Of a stretch of 34,324 nt of DNA, positions 8,536-16,258 are shown one piece after another (the first letter of the stretch is position 1; the number at the start of each line of letters is the position of its first letter). Under the pieces are notes generated by a model. It had not been told where the DNA came from, did not search any database, and saw nothing but the letters and a program-made list of their open reading frames with translations. The stretch is from Solirubrobacterales bacterium (lineage in GTDB: Bacteria > Actinomycetota > Thermoleophilia > Solirubrobacterales > Solirubrobacteraceae), in NCBI GenBank assembly GCA_019240115.1, contig JAFAYV010000028.1, positions 1 to 34,324 on the forward strand, read 5' to 3'. The position numbers and the translations under genes are program-made.

Positions 8536-9320
8536 ACGTCCGCGCCCCTCACGCTTGCCGGCGCGTCGATCAGCCCGAGCAGGAGCGCGTGGAGTCGTGG
8601 CTCGCCGGTCAGCTCGGGATGGAAGGAGACCGCGATGACCGTGCGCTCGCGGACGGCCACCGGATGCTCGTCGACGGCAGCGAGCACCTCGACGCCCTGA
8701 CCGACCTCGGCGACCCAGGGCGCGCGGATGAACACCGCGTGGAGCGGCCCACCGGGAACGCCGGCGATGTCGAGGTCGGCCTCGAAGGAACGCAGCTGGC
8801 GCCCGAACGCGTTGCGCTGCGCGCGCACGTCGAGCACGCCGAGGTGGTCGCGGTCGAGCATGATCAGTCCCGCGCACGTCCCGAGCACCGGGGTGCCGGC
8901 GGCGGCGAGCTCGCGCAGCGGGTCGCCGAGGCCCTCGCGCTCGATCCCGAGCGACATGACGGTCGACTCGCCGCCGGGCAGGACGAGGGCGTCGAGGCCG
9001 GTGAGGTCGGCGGGGATGCGGACCTCACGCGGCTCGGCGTGCAGGCCACGGAGGATCCGCGCGTGCGCCTCGAAGTCCCCCTGGAGCGCGAGCACGCCGA
9101 CGTTCGGCCGGTGAGCGGCGTGCCGGCAGTCATCGGCGTTCGGGCGCTCACCCGCGTTCAGGCGCTCACCGGCGTCTGGGCGGTCACCCGCGTTCGGGCG
9201 CTCACCGGCGTCTGGGCGGTCACCGGCGTTCGGGCGGTCACCGGCGTTCGGGCGGTCACCCGCGTTCGGGCGCTCACCGACGACCGACCGGCCGCCGGCA
9301 CCCGGATTGGGCGGGAGCAC
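8532..9320 (-). CDS. pdxT: Pyridoxal 5'-phosphate synthase glutaminase subunit PdxT with repetitive N-terminal extension
   Basis: From residue 74 this is a normal PdxT: VGVLALQGDF, PGGEST (115-120), GTCAGLIML with nucleophile Cys149, and SFHPEL with the catalytic His. It releases ammonia from glutamine for PdxS. The unusual part is residues 1-73: a short leader, eight hexapeptides of the form GERPNA/GDRPNA (15-62), a decayed copy DDCRHA and AHRPN. The GTG at 9320 lies two bases after the pdxS stop, which favours it as start. The only in-frame start codon near the core is GTG at 9095, inside VGVL, which would clip the first strand. The family is about 190-200 residues; this form is 262. Whether the extension is translated is inference from the open frame and tight coupling. 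Confidence 0.9.
   Translation of the reverse strand: MLPPNPGAGGRSVVGERPNAGDRPNAGDRPNAGDRPDAGERPNAGDRPDAGERLNAGERPNADDCRHAAHRPNVGVLALQGDFEAHARILRGLHAEPREVRIPADLTGLDALVLPGGESTVMSLGIEREGLGDPLRELAAAGTPVLGTCAGLIMLDRDHLGVLDVRAQRNAFGRQLRSFEADLDIAGVPGGPLHAVFIRAPWVAEVGQGVEVLAAVDEHPVAVRERTVIAVSFHPELTGEPRLHALLLGLIDAPASVRGADV
9135..9278. repeat. Tandem repeat, 18-bp unit, eight copies, in frame within pdxT
   Basis: Eight contiguous 18-base units run from 9135 to 9278. The plus-strand unit is GGCGTTCGGGCGCTCACC with a few variant positions (GTT/GTC, CTC/GTC, first base G or C). On the minus strand each unit encodes Gly-Asp/Glu-Arg-Pro-Asn/Asp-Ala (one Leu for Pro). A decayed ninth unit lies at 9117-9134. 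No indel has disturbed the 18-base period, and the variants change one residue conservatively or are silent, as expected if the repeat is translated. Confidence 0.95.
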
Positions 9321-9322
9321 GG

Positions 9323-10228
9323 CTACCAGCCGCGCGCGGCGAGCAGCTGCTCGGACTCGAGCTTGGAGGTCTCGAGGCTGGCCATCGGATGGCCGAGGCC
9401 GTGACTGGCCGCCGCCACTCGCGTGGGATCGCGGTAGTGGGTGGTGGCCTCGACGATCGCCCGGGCGCGGGGCGCGGGGTCATCGGACTTGAAGATGCCC
9501 GAGCCGACGAACACGCCCTCGGCCCCGAGCTGCATGACGAGCGACGCGTCGGCCGGCGTGGCGATCCCCCCCGCGCAGAACAGGACGACGGGGAGCCGGC
9601 CCTCGGCAGCGACCTGGCGCACGAGGGGCAGCGGAGCGCCGAGCTCCTTGGCCGCCGTGGCCAGCTCCTCGGGCCCGAGGACGGTCAGGGCGCGGATCTC
9701 GGTGCGGATCTTGCGCAGATGGCGGACCGCCTCGACGATGTCGCCGGTCCCGGCCTCGCCCTTGGAGCGGATCATCGCCGCCCCCTCGCCGATCCGTCGC
9801 AGCGCCTCGCCGAGGCCGGTGGCGCCGCAGACGAACGGGACCTTGAAGTCCCACTTGTCGATGTGGTTGGCCTCATCGGCGGGCGTCAGCACCTCGGACT
9901 CATCGATGTAGTCGACCTCGAGCGCCTCGAGCACCTGGGCCTCGGCGAAGTGCCCGATGCGCGCCTTGGCCATCACCGGGATCGTCACCGCCTCCTGGAT
10001 CCCCTGGATCATCGCCGGGTCCGACATCCGCGCGACGCCGCCGTCGCGGCGGATGTCGGCGGGCACGCGCTCGAGCGCCATGACCGCGGCGGCACCCGCG
10101 TCCTCGGCGATCCTCGCCTGCTCGGCCGTGACGACGTCCATGATGACGCCGCCCTTGAGCATCTCGGCGAGGCCCGCCTTGACGGTGAAGGTCGCTTCGT
10201 CGCGCGGCGTGTCGCCGTTGTCGGCCAT
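9323..10228 (-). CDS. pdxS: Pyridoxal 5'-phosphate synthase lyase subunit PdxS
   Basis: This 301-residue protein is a clear PdxS. Lys88 in [11 protein letters not shown] and Lys156 in [12 protein letters not shown] are the two catalytic lysines, and [20 protein letters not shown] is the family start. It condenses ribose 5-phosphate, glyceraldehyde 3-phosphate and ammonia to PLP inside a dodecameric ring, with ammonia delivered by PdxT, the next gene. Length is normal. A minus-strand TACACT box (10236-10241) ends seven bases before the ATG, so the message is probably leaderless. The promoter lies within 46 bases shared with the divergent thioesterase-like gene. Confidence 0.97.
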   Translation of the reverse strand: MADNGDTPRDEATFTVKAGLAEMLKGGVIMDVVTAEQARIAEDAGAAAVMALERVPADIRRDGGVARMSDPAMIQGIQEAVTIPVMAKARIGHFAEAQVLEALEVDYIDESEVLTPADEANHIDKWDFKVPFVCGATGLGEALRRIGEGAAMIRSKGEAGTGDIVEAVRHLRKIRTEIRALTVLGPEELATAAKELGAPLPLVRQVAAEGRLPVVLFCAGGIATPADASLVMQLGAEGVFVGSGIFKSDDPAPRARAIVEATTHYRDPTRVAAASHGLGHPMASLETSKLESEQLLAARGW

Positions 10229-10235
10229 GGCGGCC

Positions 10236-10267
10236 AGTGTAGCCGCGCCACGCGCGCCCGCTAGGTT
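10236..10267. promoter_or_regulatory. Divergent leaderless promoters of pdxS and the thioesterase-like gene
   Basis: TACACT on the minus strand (10241-10236) sits seven bases from the pdxS ATG. TAGGTT on the plus strand (10262-10267) sits seven bases from the ATG at 10275. Both fit a TANNNT -10 box at the distance expected when transcription begins at or beside the start codon. Neither gene has a Shine-Dalgarno sequence in the gap. No clear -35 was found. Confidence 0.55.
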
Positions 10268-10274
10268 GACGGCG

Positions 10275-11105
10275 ATGATCCCCGAGGCGGTCTTCGTCCG
10301 CGACGGCATGGGCTTTGCGGCGACCGAGCTCGCGCTCGGACCGTGGGCGCCGGGCGCTCTGCACGGCGGCGCGCCCGCGGCGCTGCTCGCGCGGGAGTTC
10401 GTCGACTTCGCGCAGGGCGCGCCGCTGCGCCCCGCGCGGATCACCTACGAGTTCATCCGGCCCGTCATGCTCGGGCCCCTGTCCGCGCGGATCGAGGTCG
10501 TCCGCCCGGGCCGCCGTGTGACGCTGCTCGACGGCTTCCTGCGCGACGGCGACGGCGTCGAGGTCACGCGCGCCCGCGCGCTGCTCCTGGCGCCCGCCCC
10601 GTTGAGCGCCGGCGAGCTCGAGCCGCCGCCGTTCCTCGGTCCCCAGGACGGCGAGCCGACCGACTGGTCGTTCCCGACGCCGATGTTCGCCACCCACGCG
10701 ATGGAGATCCGCCTCGTCGAGGGCGCCCTGCGCCGGCCGGGTCCCGCGGTGGCCTGGTTTCGCCTCCGCCAACCGGTCATCGCCGGTGAGGCGCCCGCCG
10801 GGATCGAGCGGATCGCCGCTGCCGGAGACTTCGGCAACGGCATCGGCTCCGAGCTCAGCTGGGAGGACCACTCGTTCATCAACGCCGACCTCACCCTCTC
10901 GGTCCAGCGCGACCCCGTGGACGAATGGGTGGCGCTGCAGTCCCGGATGCGGGTCGTGCAGGGCAGCGTCGCCGTCGCCGAGAGCGTGCTCTGGGATCGC
11001 GAGGGCCGCATCGGCCACGCCCTCCAGTCGCTGCTGGTCGCGCGCGAGGACCGCGGCGCGGACGCCGGCAGCGGCGGCCCGCCTATTTCAGGCGGAAGGC
11101 CTTGA
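10275..11105 (+). CDS. Acyl-CoA thioesterase-like (double hot-dog) protein
   Basis: This 276-residue protein looks like an actinobacterial TesB-like double hot-dog thioesterase. The N-terminal half has [46 protein letters not shown] and a [24 protein letters not shown] strand; the C-terminal half has [24 protein letters not shown] and [14 protein letters not shown]. The HGGAPAALL helix is characteristic of acyl-CoA binding hot-dog folds. The substrate is unknown. The start is supported by the -10 box seven bases upstream. The 3' end overlaps the convergent RpiR gene by 23 bases. Confidence 0.8.
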   Translation: MIPEAVFVRDGMGFAATELALGPWAPGALHGGAPAALLAREFVDFAQGAPLRPARITYEFIRPVMLGPLSARIEVVRPGRRVTLLDGFLRDGDGVEVTRARALLLAPAPLSAGELEPPPFLGPQDGEPTDWSFPTPMFATHAMEIRLVEGALRRPGPAVAWFRLRQPVIAGEAPAGIERIAAAGDFGNGIGSELSWEDHSFINADLTLSVQRDPVDEWVALQSRMRVVQGSVAVAESVLWDREGRIGHALQSLLVAREDRGADAGSGGPPISGGRP

Positions 11106-11979
11106 TGCGCACGTCGTAGGACTGCGCGTCGCGCGCGTAGACGCCGTAGGCCAGCGCCTGGATGAGCGACAGCAGCGCCGTGTGCGAGCGGACGAACGCG
11201 GGCGTGTTCGACGAGTAGTAGAGGCGGATCCGGGCCAGCCGCGCGACCTCGGAGAGCGTGGCGTCGGTGATCGCCAGTGTCGCCGCCTTGCGATGACGGG
11301 CGAGCTTCATCGTCCGCGTGATCAACGGATGCGGCCGCCCGGCCGAGAGGCCGACGACGAGCGTCTGGGAGTCGATCCGGCTCAGGCGGCCGAGCGCCTC
11401 CTGCGACGGGCTGGCGACGATCTCGGCCCGCAGGTCGAGCAGCATCAGCAGGTGGCGCAGGTAGCTTGCGAAGAACGCCATCTGGTCGGTGCCCGCGATC
11501 AGCACCCGTTCGGCGGAGACGATCGCGTCGACCGCGGACTCGACGTCGGACCGCGCCAGCTTGTGCGCGGTGTCCTCGACGTTGACGTGGTCGGCGGCCA
11601 GCGCGGCCTCGAACTCGGTGTGGTCGAGCGAGAACAGCGGCGTCGTCGATCCCAGCGGATCGCCGATCCCGTTGCCCTGGCCGGTCCCGCCGCCGACCCG
11701 GCGGCGGTACTCGTCGCGCGCCGCCTGCTGCAGCTCCGGAAAGCCCTCGAACCCGAGCGCCTGCGAGAAGCGCACCACCGTGCTCGACGACGTGTTCGCC
11801 CGCCGCGCGAGCTCCTCCGCCGTCTGGAACGCGGCCTCGTCGAGATGGTCGACGATGTACTGCGCGACGTCCTTCTGCGACCGCGAGAAGTCGTCGAACC
11901 GCGCCCGCACATACCCCGACAGCGTCTGGTGGCCGTGTGTGACCTCGGGGCTGGGGATCGGAACCGACGCGGGCTTCAT
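11083..11979 (-). CDS. RpiR/MurR family transcriptional regulator (HTH plus SIS domain)
   Basis: This 298-residue protein has the RpiR N-terminal HTH (about 20-95), with SQKDVAQYIVDHLDEAAFQTAEELARRANTS and the recognition stretch SSSTVVRFSQALGFEGFPELQ. It is followed by a SIS sugar-phosphate-binding domain (about 125-270) with VLIAGTDQMAFFASYL and LVVGLSAGRPHPLI. Such proteins control sugar or amino-sugar genes in response to a phosphosugar. No sugar operon adjoins it, so the target is not evident. A hairpin (11996-12013) lies just upstream and could be its operator or part of its leader. Confidence 0.88.
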   Translation of the reverse strand: MKPASVPIPSPEVTHGHQTLSGYVRARFDDFSRSQKDVAQYIVDHLDEAAFQTAEELARRANTSSSTVVRFSQALGFEGFPELQQAARDEYRRRVGGGTGQGNGIGDPLGSTTPLFSLDHTEFEAALAADHVNVEDTAHKLARSDVESAVDAIVSAERVLIAGTDQMAFFASYLRHLLMLLDLRAEIVASPSQEALGRLSRIDSQTLVVGLSAGRPHPLITRTMKLARHRKAATLAITDATLSEVARLARIRLYYSSNTPAFVRSHTALLSLIQALAYGVYARDAQSYDVRIKAFRLK

Positions 11980-11995
11980 GGGCAGCGATTGAGTT

Positions 11996-12013
11996 CGACG
12001 CCCCCCGGCGTCG
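11996..12013. other. Perfect 7-bp inverted repeat upstream of the RpiR-type gene
   Basis: CGACGCC at 11996-12002 pairs with GGCGTCG at 12007-12013 around a CCCC loop. It lies 17 bases before the regulator's start codon and after the end of the small membrane gene. It could be an operator for autoregulation or a weak terminator without a T-tract. Sequence alone does not decide. Confidence 0.4.
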
Positions 12014-12092
12014 TTCCTTCAAGCCAGCCCGCGACCTCGTCCCGAGGCCGTCTCTGTCGGACTCGCCGCGATGCACGGCGTCCCCGACCCGG

Positions 12093-12296
12093 CTACGAGG
12101 TCCGGCGAGCCTGCCGGAGCTGCTCCAACCGCTCCTGGTTCTGCTTGCGCTCGGCCAGCACCTGGGCCACGACGTACACGATCAGCACGTTGGCGATCAC
12201 CCCGATGCCCCCGAACGTGATCAGCAGCGCCAGCGTCTGCCCGAACGAGCTCGGCGAGCTCCCGAGGCCGAGGATTCCGCTGGCGATCGTCAGCAT
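12093..12296 (-). CDS. One-helix membrane protein with basic coiled tail, unknown function
   Basis: This 67-residue protein has one transmembrane helix, about residues 22-46 (TLALLITFGGIGVIANVLIVYVV), and a charged C-terminal tail (ERKQNQERLEQLRQARR) likely to be helical and cytosolic. I do not recognise a family. A minus-strand TATCAT box (12303-12308) ends six bases before the ATG with no Shine-Dalgarno sequence, so it is probably leaderless. This promoter match is the main support for the gene and its start. Confidence 0.65.
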   Translation of the reverse strand: MLTIASGILGLGSSPSSFGQTLALLITFGGIGVIANVLIVYVVAQVLAERKQNQERLEQLRQARRTS

Positions 12297-12409
12297 GGTC
12301 GGATGATAACCCGCGGGCTGCCCGAGTCGACGCCGATCGTGGGTCGTGCAGCGCGAGGGAGCGAGCCAGAAGGGGGTGGCGCGACATCGGCCGCCTCCGT
12401 CGTGAGCCG

Positions 12410-12446
12410 CATGTCGTCTGACCCCCGCCAGGCGGGGGTCGTCCGA
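12410..12446. other. Strong GC hairpin upstream of the tRNA gene
   Basis: GACCCCCGCC (12418-12427) and GGCGGGGGTC (12429-12438) form a perfect ten-base inverted repeat around a single A. An outer TGTCG/CGACA pair extends it to 12410-12446. No T-tract follows on either strand. The rest of the 12297-12539 gap holds no gene I can support. Confidence 0.5.
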
Positions 12447-12522
12447 CACGCGCCTGCCCGTGATCGCCTCGTTGTCGCCCCGCCCCCGGGGTACCGCTCC
12501 CGCGCATCGACCCTCCGCGCGG

Positions 12523-12528
12523 TAGCGT
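12523..12528 (+). promoter_or_regulatory. Candidate -10 box of the tRNA gene
   Basis: TAGCGT lies 11 bases before the first tRNA base, a normal distance for a short 5' leader. The same hexamer stands six bases before the ATG at 12767. No good -35 was seen. Confidence 0.35.
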
Positions 12529-12539
12529 CATCGGCGGCC

Positions 12540-12613
12540 GGCCCGGTAGCTCAGTTGGTCAGAGCAGCGGACTCATAATCCGTCAGACGCAGGTTCGAGT
12601 CCTGCCCGGGCTA
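12540..12613 (+). tRNA. tRNA with CAT anticodon, probably elongator tRNA-Met
   Basis: A full cloverleaf can be drawn. The acceptor stem is GGCCCGG/CCGGGCT (one G-U pair at the end), the D-stem GCTC/GAGC, the anticodon stem GCGGA/TCCGT with loop CTCATAA, and the T-stem GCAGG/CCTGC with loop TTCGAGT. The discriminator is A and CCA is not encoded. CAT may be elongator Met or the lysidine-modified Ile tRNA. The acceptor lacks the initiator mismatch at 1-72, which argues against fMet. Confidence 0.93.
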
Positions 12614-12766
12614 CTGGAGCTCATCCGCGGCTCGCGGTGGGGCCTGGCGCCCCCGCGGCGTGATCGAGTTCGCCGCGGCCGCCCCGACCTGTGGCGGGCG
12701 AGCACGTGCCGGAGAGGCCGTCGTGGCTCGGATGCGATCGGTGGCCCGGAGCGGTAGCGTGTCGGC

Positions 12767-13129
12767 ATGAAAACCACCCGTGACGGTCTCATCCTGCTGA
12801 TCGCGGCGCTGCTCGTGGCGGCCGCGTTCGCGGCCTCGGCGGCCGCTTCCGGCAGCGCGCCGAAACAGCCGCCGTGCACCAAGAAGGCCCTCAGCGCCGG
12901 GCTCAAGCGCGGTTCGGCGCAGCCGAAGAGCGCGAAGGTTCAGGGGTCGTTCGGCTGCGCCGGCGGCTGGGCGTACTCGGGCATCGTGGTGGGCGGCAAG
13001 CACGGCTTCGACGCCGTGGCCGTCTATAAGGCCAAGAACGGCGTGTGGGTGGCCGTCAATCGCGCCAAGCCGTGCCGGACGCACGCGATTCCGAAGAAGA
13101 TCTACAAGGGCGCCTGCACCACCAGCTGA
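12767..13129 (+). CDS. Small secreted protein with four cysteines, unknown function
   Basis: This 120-residue protein begins with a clear signal peptide (KTTRDGLILLIAALLVAAAFAASAAASG). The mature part is basic and has four cysteines in PPCTKKAL, GSFGCAGGWAY, AKPCRTHAIP and GACTTS, enough for two disulfides. The CAGGWAY stretch recurs in my memory of actinobacterial exported proteins of unknown role; I cannot name a family. The start is supported by the signal peptide and by TAGCGT at 12755-12760, six bases before the ATG, indicating a leaderless message. Confidence 0.75.
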   Translation: MKTTRDGLILLIAALLVAAAFAASAAASGSAPKQPPCTKKALSAGLKRGSAQPKSAKVQGSFGCAGGWAYSGIVVGGKHGFDAVAVYKAKNGVWVAVNRAKPCRTHAIPKKIYKGACTTS

Positions 13130-13221
13130 CGCGCCCCGGCTCGCCGGCGACCTGAGGGCGGTCACGGATGACTGCCCGCTAGGCCGTGCGTCCCGCCGTC
13201 ATGGCCCAGCACGGTCGCGCG

Positions 13222-13272
13222 AGGACGCCGCCTTCGTGCAGACCCCGAAACGGGGTGGCGAACCGGCGTCCT
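13222..13272 (+). ncRNA. Candidate structured element upstream of the H-NOX gene
   Basis: AGGACGCCG (13222-13230) pairs perfectly with CGGCGTCCT (13264-13272). Inside it TTCG pairs with CGAA, and the tip is ACCCCG-AAA-CGGGGT. The result is one long, slightly bulged hairpin of 51 bases, 93 bases before the H-NOX start. No T-tract follows, so a simple terminator is unlikely. It may be a leader structure or a DNA element. I do not recognise it as a known riboswitch. Confidence 0.4.
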
Positions 13273-13364
13273 GCGGCCCGGACGAATATACGATTGCCGG
13301 ATCCGGGCGGCGGAGCCGATCCCATTCTTGTCACGGGGGGCGGCGAGGCCGGGAGCGTGAGTTC

Positions 13365-13901
13365 GTGAAGGGCATCGTCTACAACCTGCTCGAGGTCTGC
13401 GTCTCTCGCGAGTACGGCGAGGACATGTGGGATGACCTCTTGGCCGCCGCGGGTGTCGATGGCGCGTACACGTCGGTGGGCAGCTATCCGGATGAGGACC
13501 TGTTCGCCCTCGTCGCGGCGGCCTCCGAGGCTCTCGGCAAGCCCCCGAACTCGATCATCCGCTGGTTCGGGTGCAGCGCCATGCCGCTGCTCGCCGGCCA
13601 GTACCCGAGCTTCTTCGAGCCGCACACGAGCACGCGGGCGTTCGCGCTGACCCTCAACGGCATCATCCACCCCGAAGTCCGCAAGCTCTACCCGGGCGCT
13701 GACGTGCCGACGTTCAACTTCGACGGATCGACCGATGACCTGTTGGTCATGGGCTACTGGTCCCCGCGCAGGCTGTGCGCGTTCGCCGAGGGCCTGCTGC
13801 AGGGGGCTGCCCACCACTACGGCGAGCAGATCGTCATCGAACAGCCGCAGTGCATGCTGCGGGACGACGCGCGGTGCGTCCTGGAGATCTCGCTGCGGTG
13901 A
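13365..13901 (+). CDS. H-NOX haem domain protein (stand-alone nitric oxide sensor)
   Basis: This 178-residue protein is a single H-NOX domain. Its numbering matches the family: proximal haem ligand His102 in IIHPEVRKLYPGADVP, Pro115, and the haem-propionate motif Tyr131-x-Ser133-x-Arg135 in GYWSPRR. Position 140 is Phe, not the Tyr that stabilises bound oxygen in oxygen-binding members, so the protein is predicted to bind NO or CO and exclude O2. GTG at 13365 is the start, with GGGAG nine bases upstream and family homology from residue 2. The GTG of the histidine kinase overlaps its stop (GTGA), so the two should form a signalling pair in the cytosol. Confidence 0.95.
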   Translation: MKGIVYNLLEVCVSREYGEDMWDDLLAAAGVDGAYTSVGSYPDEDLFALVAAASEALGKPPNSIIRWFGCSAMPLLAGQYPSFFEPHTSTRAFALTLNGIIHPEVRKLYPGADVPTFNFDGSTDDLLVMGYWSPRRLCAFAEGLLQGAAHHYGEQIVIEQPQCMLRDDARCVLEISLR

Positions 13902-15289
13902 CCGAGCCGTTCGAGGACGTGGGGAGCGCCGAGGTCGTCCGTCTGCGCAGGCGGCTCGATCGCGAACGCCGCGCGCGCCAGGAAGCTGAGCGGATCTCGG
14001 AGCAGGCGACGCGCGAGCTCTACGAGCGCCAGCAGGAGCTGGCGCTGATGGTGGCCGTCGCGCGCGCCGCCAACGACTCGGCAGATGTCCCCGACGCGCT
14101 GTCACGCGCCATCGGACACGTCTGCGAGTACATGAAATGGCCGGTCGGCCACGTCTATCTGGCCGACGCCGCCGTCGGGCTGCGGCCGACCACGATCTGG
14201 CACATCGATGATTCGGAGTGCTTCGAGACCTTCCGCCGGGTCACCGAGGCGACGCCCCTGGCCACCGGCGAGGGGCTCGGCGGGCGGGTCCTTGCGACCG
14301 GCCGGCCGGTCTGGCTGCCCGACGTCACCGTCGAGGCCAACTTTCCGCGGGCCCGGCTCGCCGCGGACATAGCGGTGCGGGGCGGCTTCGGCTTTCCCAT
14401 CCTCGTCGGTGCGGAGGTCGTCGGCGTGATGGAGTTCTTCACCGACTCGGTGCAGCCCGCCGACGCGCGACTCCTCGAGCTCATGGCGAAGATCGGCACC
14501 GAGCTCGGGCGCGTGATCGAGCGTGACCGCGCGCGCGCCTCCGAGCAGCGGCTCAACCGCGAGCTCGCGGGGCGGGCGACCGAGCTCGCGCGCTCCAACA
14601 CCGAGCTCGAGCAGTTCGCCTCGATCGCCTCGCACGACCTCCAGGAGCCCCTGCGCAAGGTCAGGACGTTCACCGAGCGGGTCCTCGCCAACGAGGCGGG
14701 GCAGCTCTCGGAGCAGGGCCGGGACTATCTCGGGCGCGCGAACGCCTCAGCGGCGCGGATGCAGACGCTCATCCAGGATCTGCTGACCTTCTCCCGGACG
14801 GCCACTCGCGAGCGATCGTTCGCCGCGGTCGACCTGGGCCGGCTCACCGCCGACGTGCTCGAGGATCTCGAGGCGGCGGTGCAACGGTCCAAGGCGACGG
14901 TGGTCGTGGGCGCGCTGCCGACGATCGACGCCGATGAGCTGCAGATGCGCCAGCTCATGCAGAACCTGTTGACCAACGCGCTGAAGTTCCGCCGCGAGGG
15001 CCGGTCACCGGAGGTCTCGATCGACGGGATCGTGTCCGACGGCACCGCGGAGATCCGCGTGCGGGACAACGGAATCGGCTTCGACCCCCAGTACGGCGAC
15101 CGGATCTTCCGCGTGTTCGAGCGCCTCCACGGCCGGTCGCGATACGACGGCACCGGGATCGGCCTCGCGTTGTGCCGCAAGATCGTCGAGCGCCACGGGG
15201 GCACGGTCCGCGCCGACGGCGTGCCCGACGTCGGTTCGACGTTCACCGTGGCGATCCCCGTCAGCCAGGGGTTGCCCACACCGCGTTGA
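13898..15289 (+). CDS. GAF-domain sensor histidine kinase, probable H-NOX partner
   Basis: This 463-residue kinase has no membrane segment. It contains an N-terminal coiled coil (about 12-48), a GAF domain (50-205), a second coiled coil (207-240), a HisKA domain with phospho-acceptor His246 in ASHDLQEPLRK, and an ATPase domain (about 350-455) with N box QNLLTNALKF, G1 DNGIGFD and G2 GTGIGLAL. The ASHDLQEPLRK form is typical of phytochrome-like kinases. The GTG start overlaps the H-NOX stop as GTGA. In known H-NOX/kinase pairs, NO binding to H-NOX inhibits autophosphorylation. No response regulator is in the window. Its end lies 12 bases from the convergent next gene. Confidence 0.95.
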   Translation: MTEPFEDVGSAEVVRLRRRLDRERRARQEAERISEQATRELYERQQELALMVAVARAANDSADVPDALSRAIGHVCEYMKWPVGHVYLADAAVGLRPTTIWHIDDSECFETFRRVTEATPLATGEGLGGRVLATGRPVWLPDVTVEANFPRARLAADIAVRGGFGFPILVGAEVVGVMEFFTDSVQPADARLLELMAKIGTELGRVIERDRARASEQRLNRELAGRATELARSNTELEQFASIASHDLQEPLRKVRTFTERVLANEAGQLSEQGRDYLGRANASAARMQTLIQDLLTFSRTATRERSFAAVDLGRLTADVLEDLEAAVQRSKATVVVGALPTIDADELQMRQLMQNLLTNALKFRREGRSPEVSIDGIVSDGTAEIRVRDNGIGFDPQYGDRIFRVFERLHGRSRYDGTGIGLALCRKIVERHGGTVRADGVPDVGSTFTVAIPVSQGLPTPR

Positions 15290-15301
15290 TCGATCGGGGG
15301 A

Positions 15302-16198
15302 TCAGGCCGTGGCTGCGAGGCCGAGGATCGCCCGGGCCTGCGCCGGCGTGGCCGCGCGCCGCCGGCCGCTCTCGATCAGGGCCACGACCTCCTCGACGAG
15401 CTCGCGGTTGCGCGGCGTGCGTTCGCCGGCGTAGTCCTCGAGTCCGACGCGGAGATGACCGCCACGCTGGAGCGCGGCCTCGGCAACGCCCGTGGCGACG
15501 ACGTCGCCGCCCTGCACCGCCACCAGCCAGGGCAGTCCGCTGCCCTCGAGCATCGCCAGGTAGGCGTCGAGGCTCGCCTCGGTCGGGGGCAGCCCGAAGA
15601 CCATCCGGCCCCCGAGATACAGCTTGATCAGCGCGCCGGCGGGGAGCGCGCCGGCCTCGTGGACGGCGAGCGCGACCCGCAGGAAGCTCGGATCGAAGAT
15701 CGAGATGCTCGGGGCCAGGCCGAGCTCGGCGCAGCGCCGCACCATGTACCGCGTGTCGGCGAAAGTGTTGACGTAGACCTGATCGACCGCCGTCGGCAAC
15801 CCGGCGTCGTCGAGCGTGCCGAGGGTGACCGAGCCGGGGTCGACGAGCCCCATGGCGTCGATCCCCGAGCGCGCGAGCGCGACGTGATGGGCCCAGCGCG
15901 TCTCGATCGCGATCCCCGGCCCGCCGCTGGCCATGGTGGCGTAGAGCAGCACGTCCGGATGCGCCGCCCGGATCGGACGCCACGCCTCCAGATAGGGCGC
16001 GGCGGCGTGGACGCCGTCAGGGACCCACATCGGCTCGTCGTTGTGGTTGTGCACGATCGCCGCGCCCGCCCGCACGCAGGCCAGCGCGTCCTGCGCGATC
16101 TCCGACGGGGAGCGCGGGACGTGCGGGTTGGCCTCCCGGGTGGTGGCACCGTTGAGGGCCACCTCGACGATCCGCACGTCAGTGCCGTCGATCTCCAT
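15302..16198 (-). CDS. Beta-keto acid cleavage enzyme (BKACE, DUF849) family protein
   Basis: This 298-residue protein belongs to the family of 3-keto-5-aminohexanoate cleavage enzyme. IVEVALNGATT opens the barrel, AAIVHNHND carries the zinc-binding histidines, LYATMASGG and GLVDPGSVTLGT follow, and GGHLRVGLED is the family's C-terminal signature. These enzymes condense a beta-keto acid with acetyl-CoA to give acetoacetate and a new CoA ester; substrates vary widely. No lysine fermentation genes are nearby, so the substrate is unknown. It is downstream of the ferritin-like gene on the same strand, with a 60-base gap. Confidence 0.9.
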   Translation of the reverse strand: MEIDGTDVRIVEVALNGATTREANPHVPRSPSEIAQDALACVRAGAAIVHNHNDEPMWVPDGVHAAAPYLEAWRPIRAAHPDVLLYATMASGGPGIAIETRWAHHVALARSGIDAMGLVDPGSVTLGTLDDAGLPTAVDQVYVNTFADTRYMVRRCAELGLAPSISIFDPSFLRVALAVHEAGALPAGALIKLYLGGRMVFGLPPTEASLDAYLAMLEGSGLPWLVAVQGGDVVATGVAEAALQRGGHLRVGLEDYAGERTPRNRELVEEVVALIESGRRRAATPAQARAILGLAATA

Positions 16199-16258
16199 CG
16201 CGGCACATCAAATCACCCGCTCTTTGACGGCACGGCGCCGACGCGTCCGCCACACCGG

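Noticed and set aside
8589-9404. A long open frame on the plus strand opposite pdxT, with a repeated VRALTGV-like peptide
   Set aside because: It is the antisense of pdxT and its repeat; the minus-strand product has clear PdxT motifs, and GC-rich DNA keeps opposite frames open.
12418-12438. The strong hairpin as a Rho-independent terminator
   Set aside because: No T-tract on either strand and no gene ends directly before it.
12540-12613. Initiator tRNA-fMet
   Set aside because: The first and last acceptor bases can pair as G-U, and the anticodon stem lacks the three G-C pairs of initiators.
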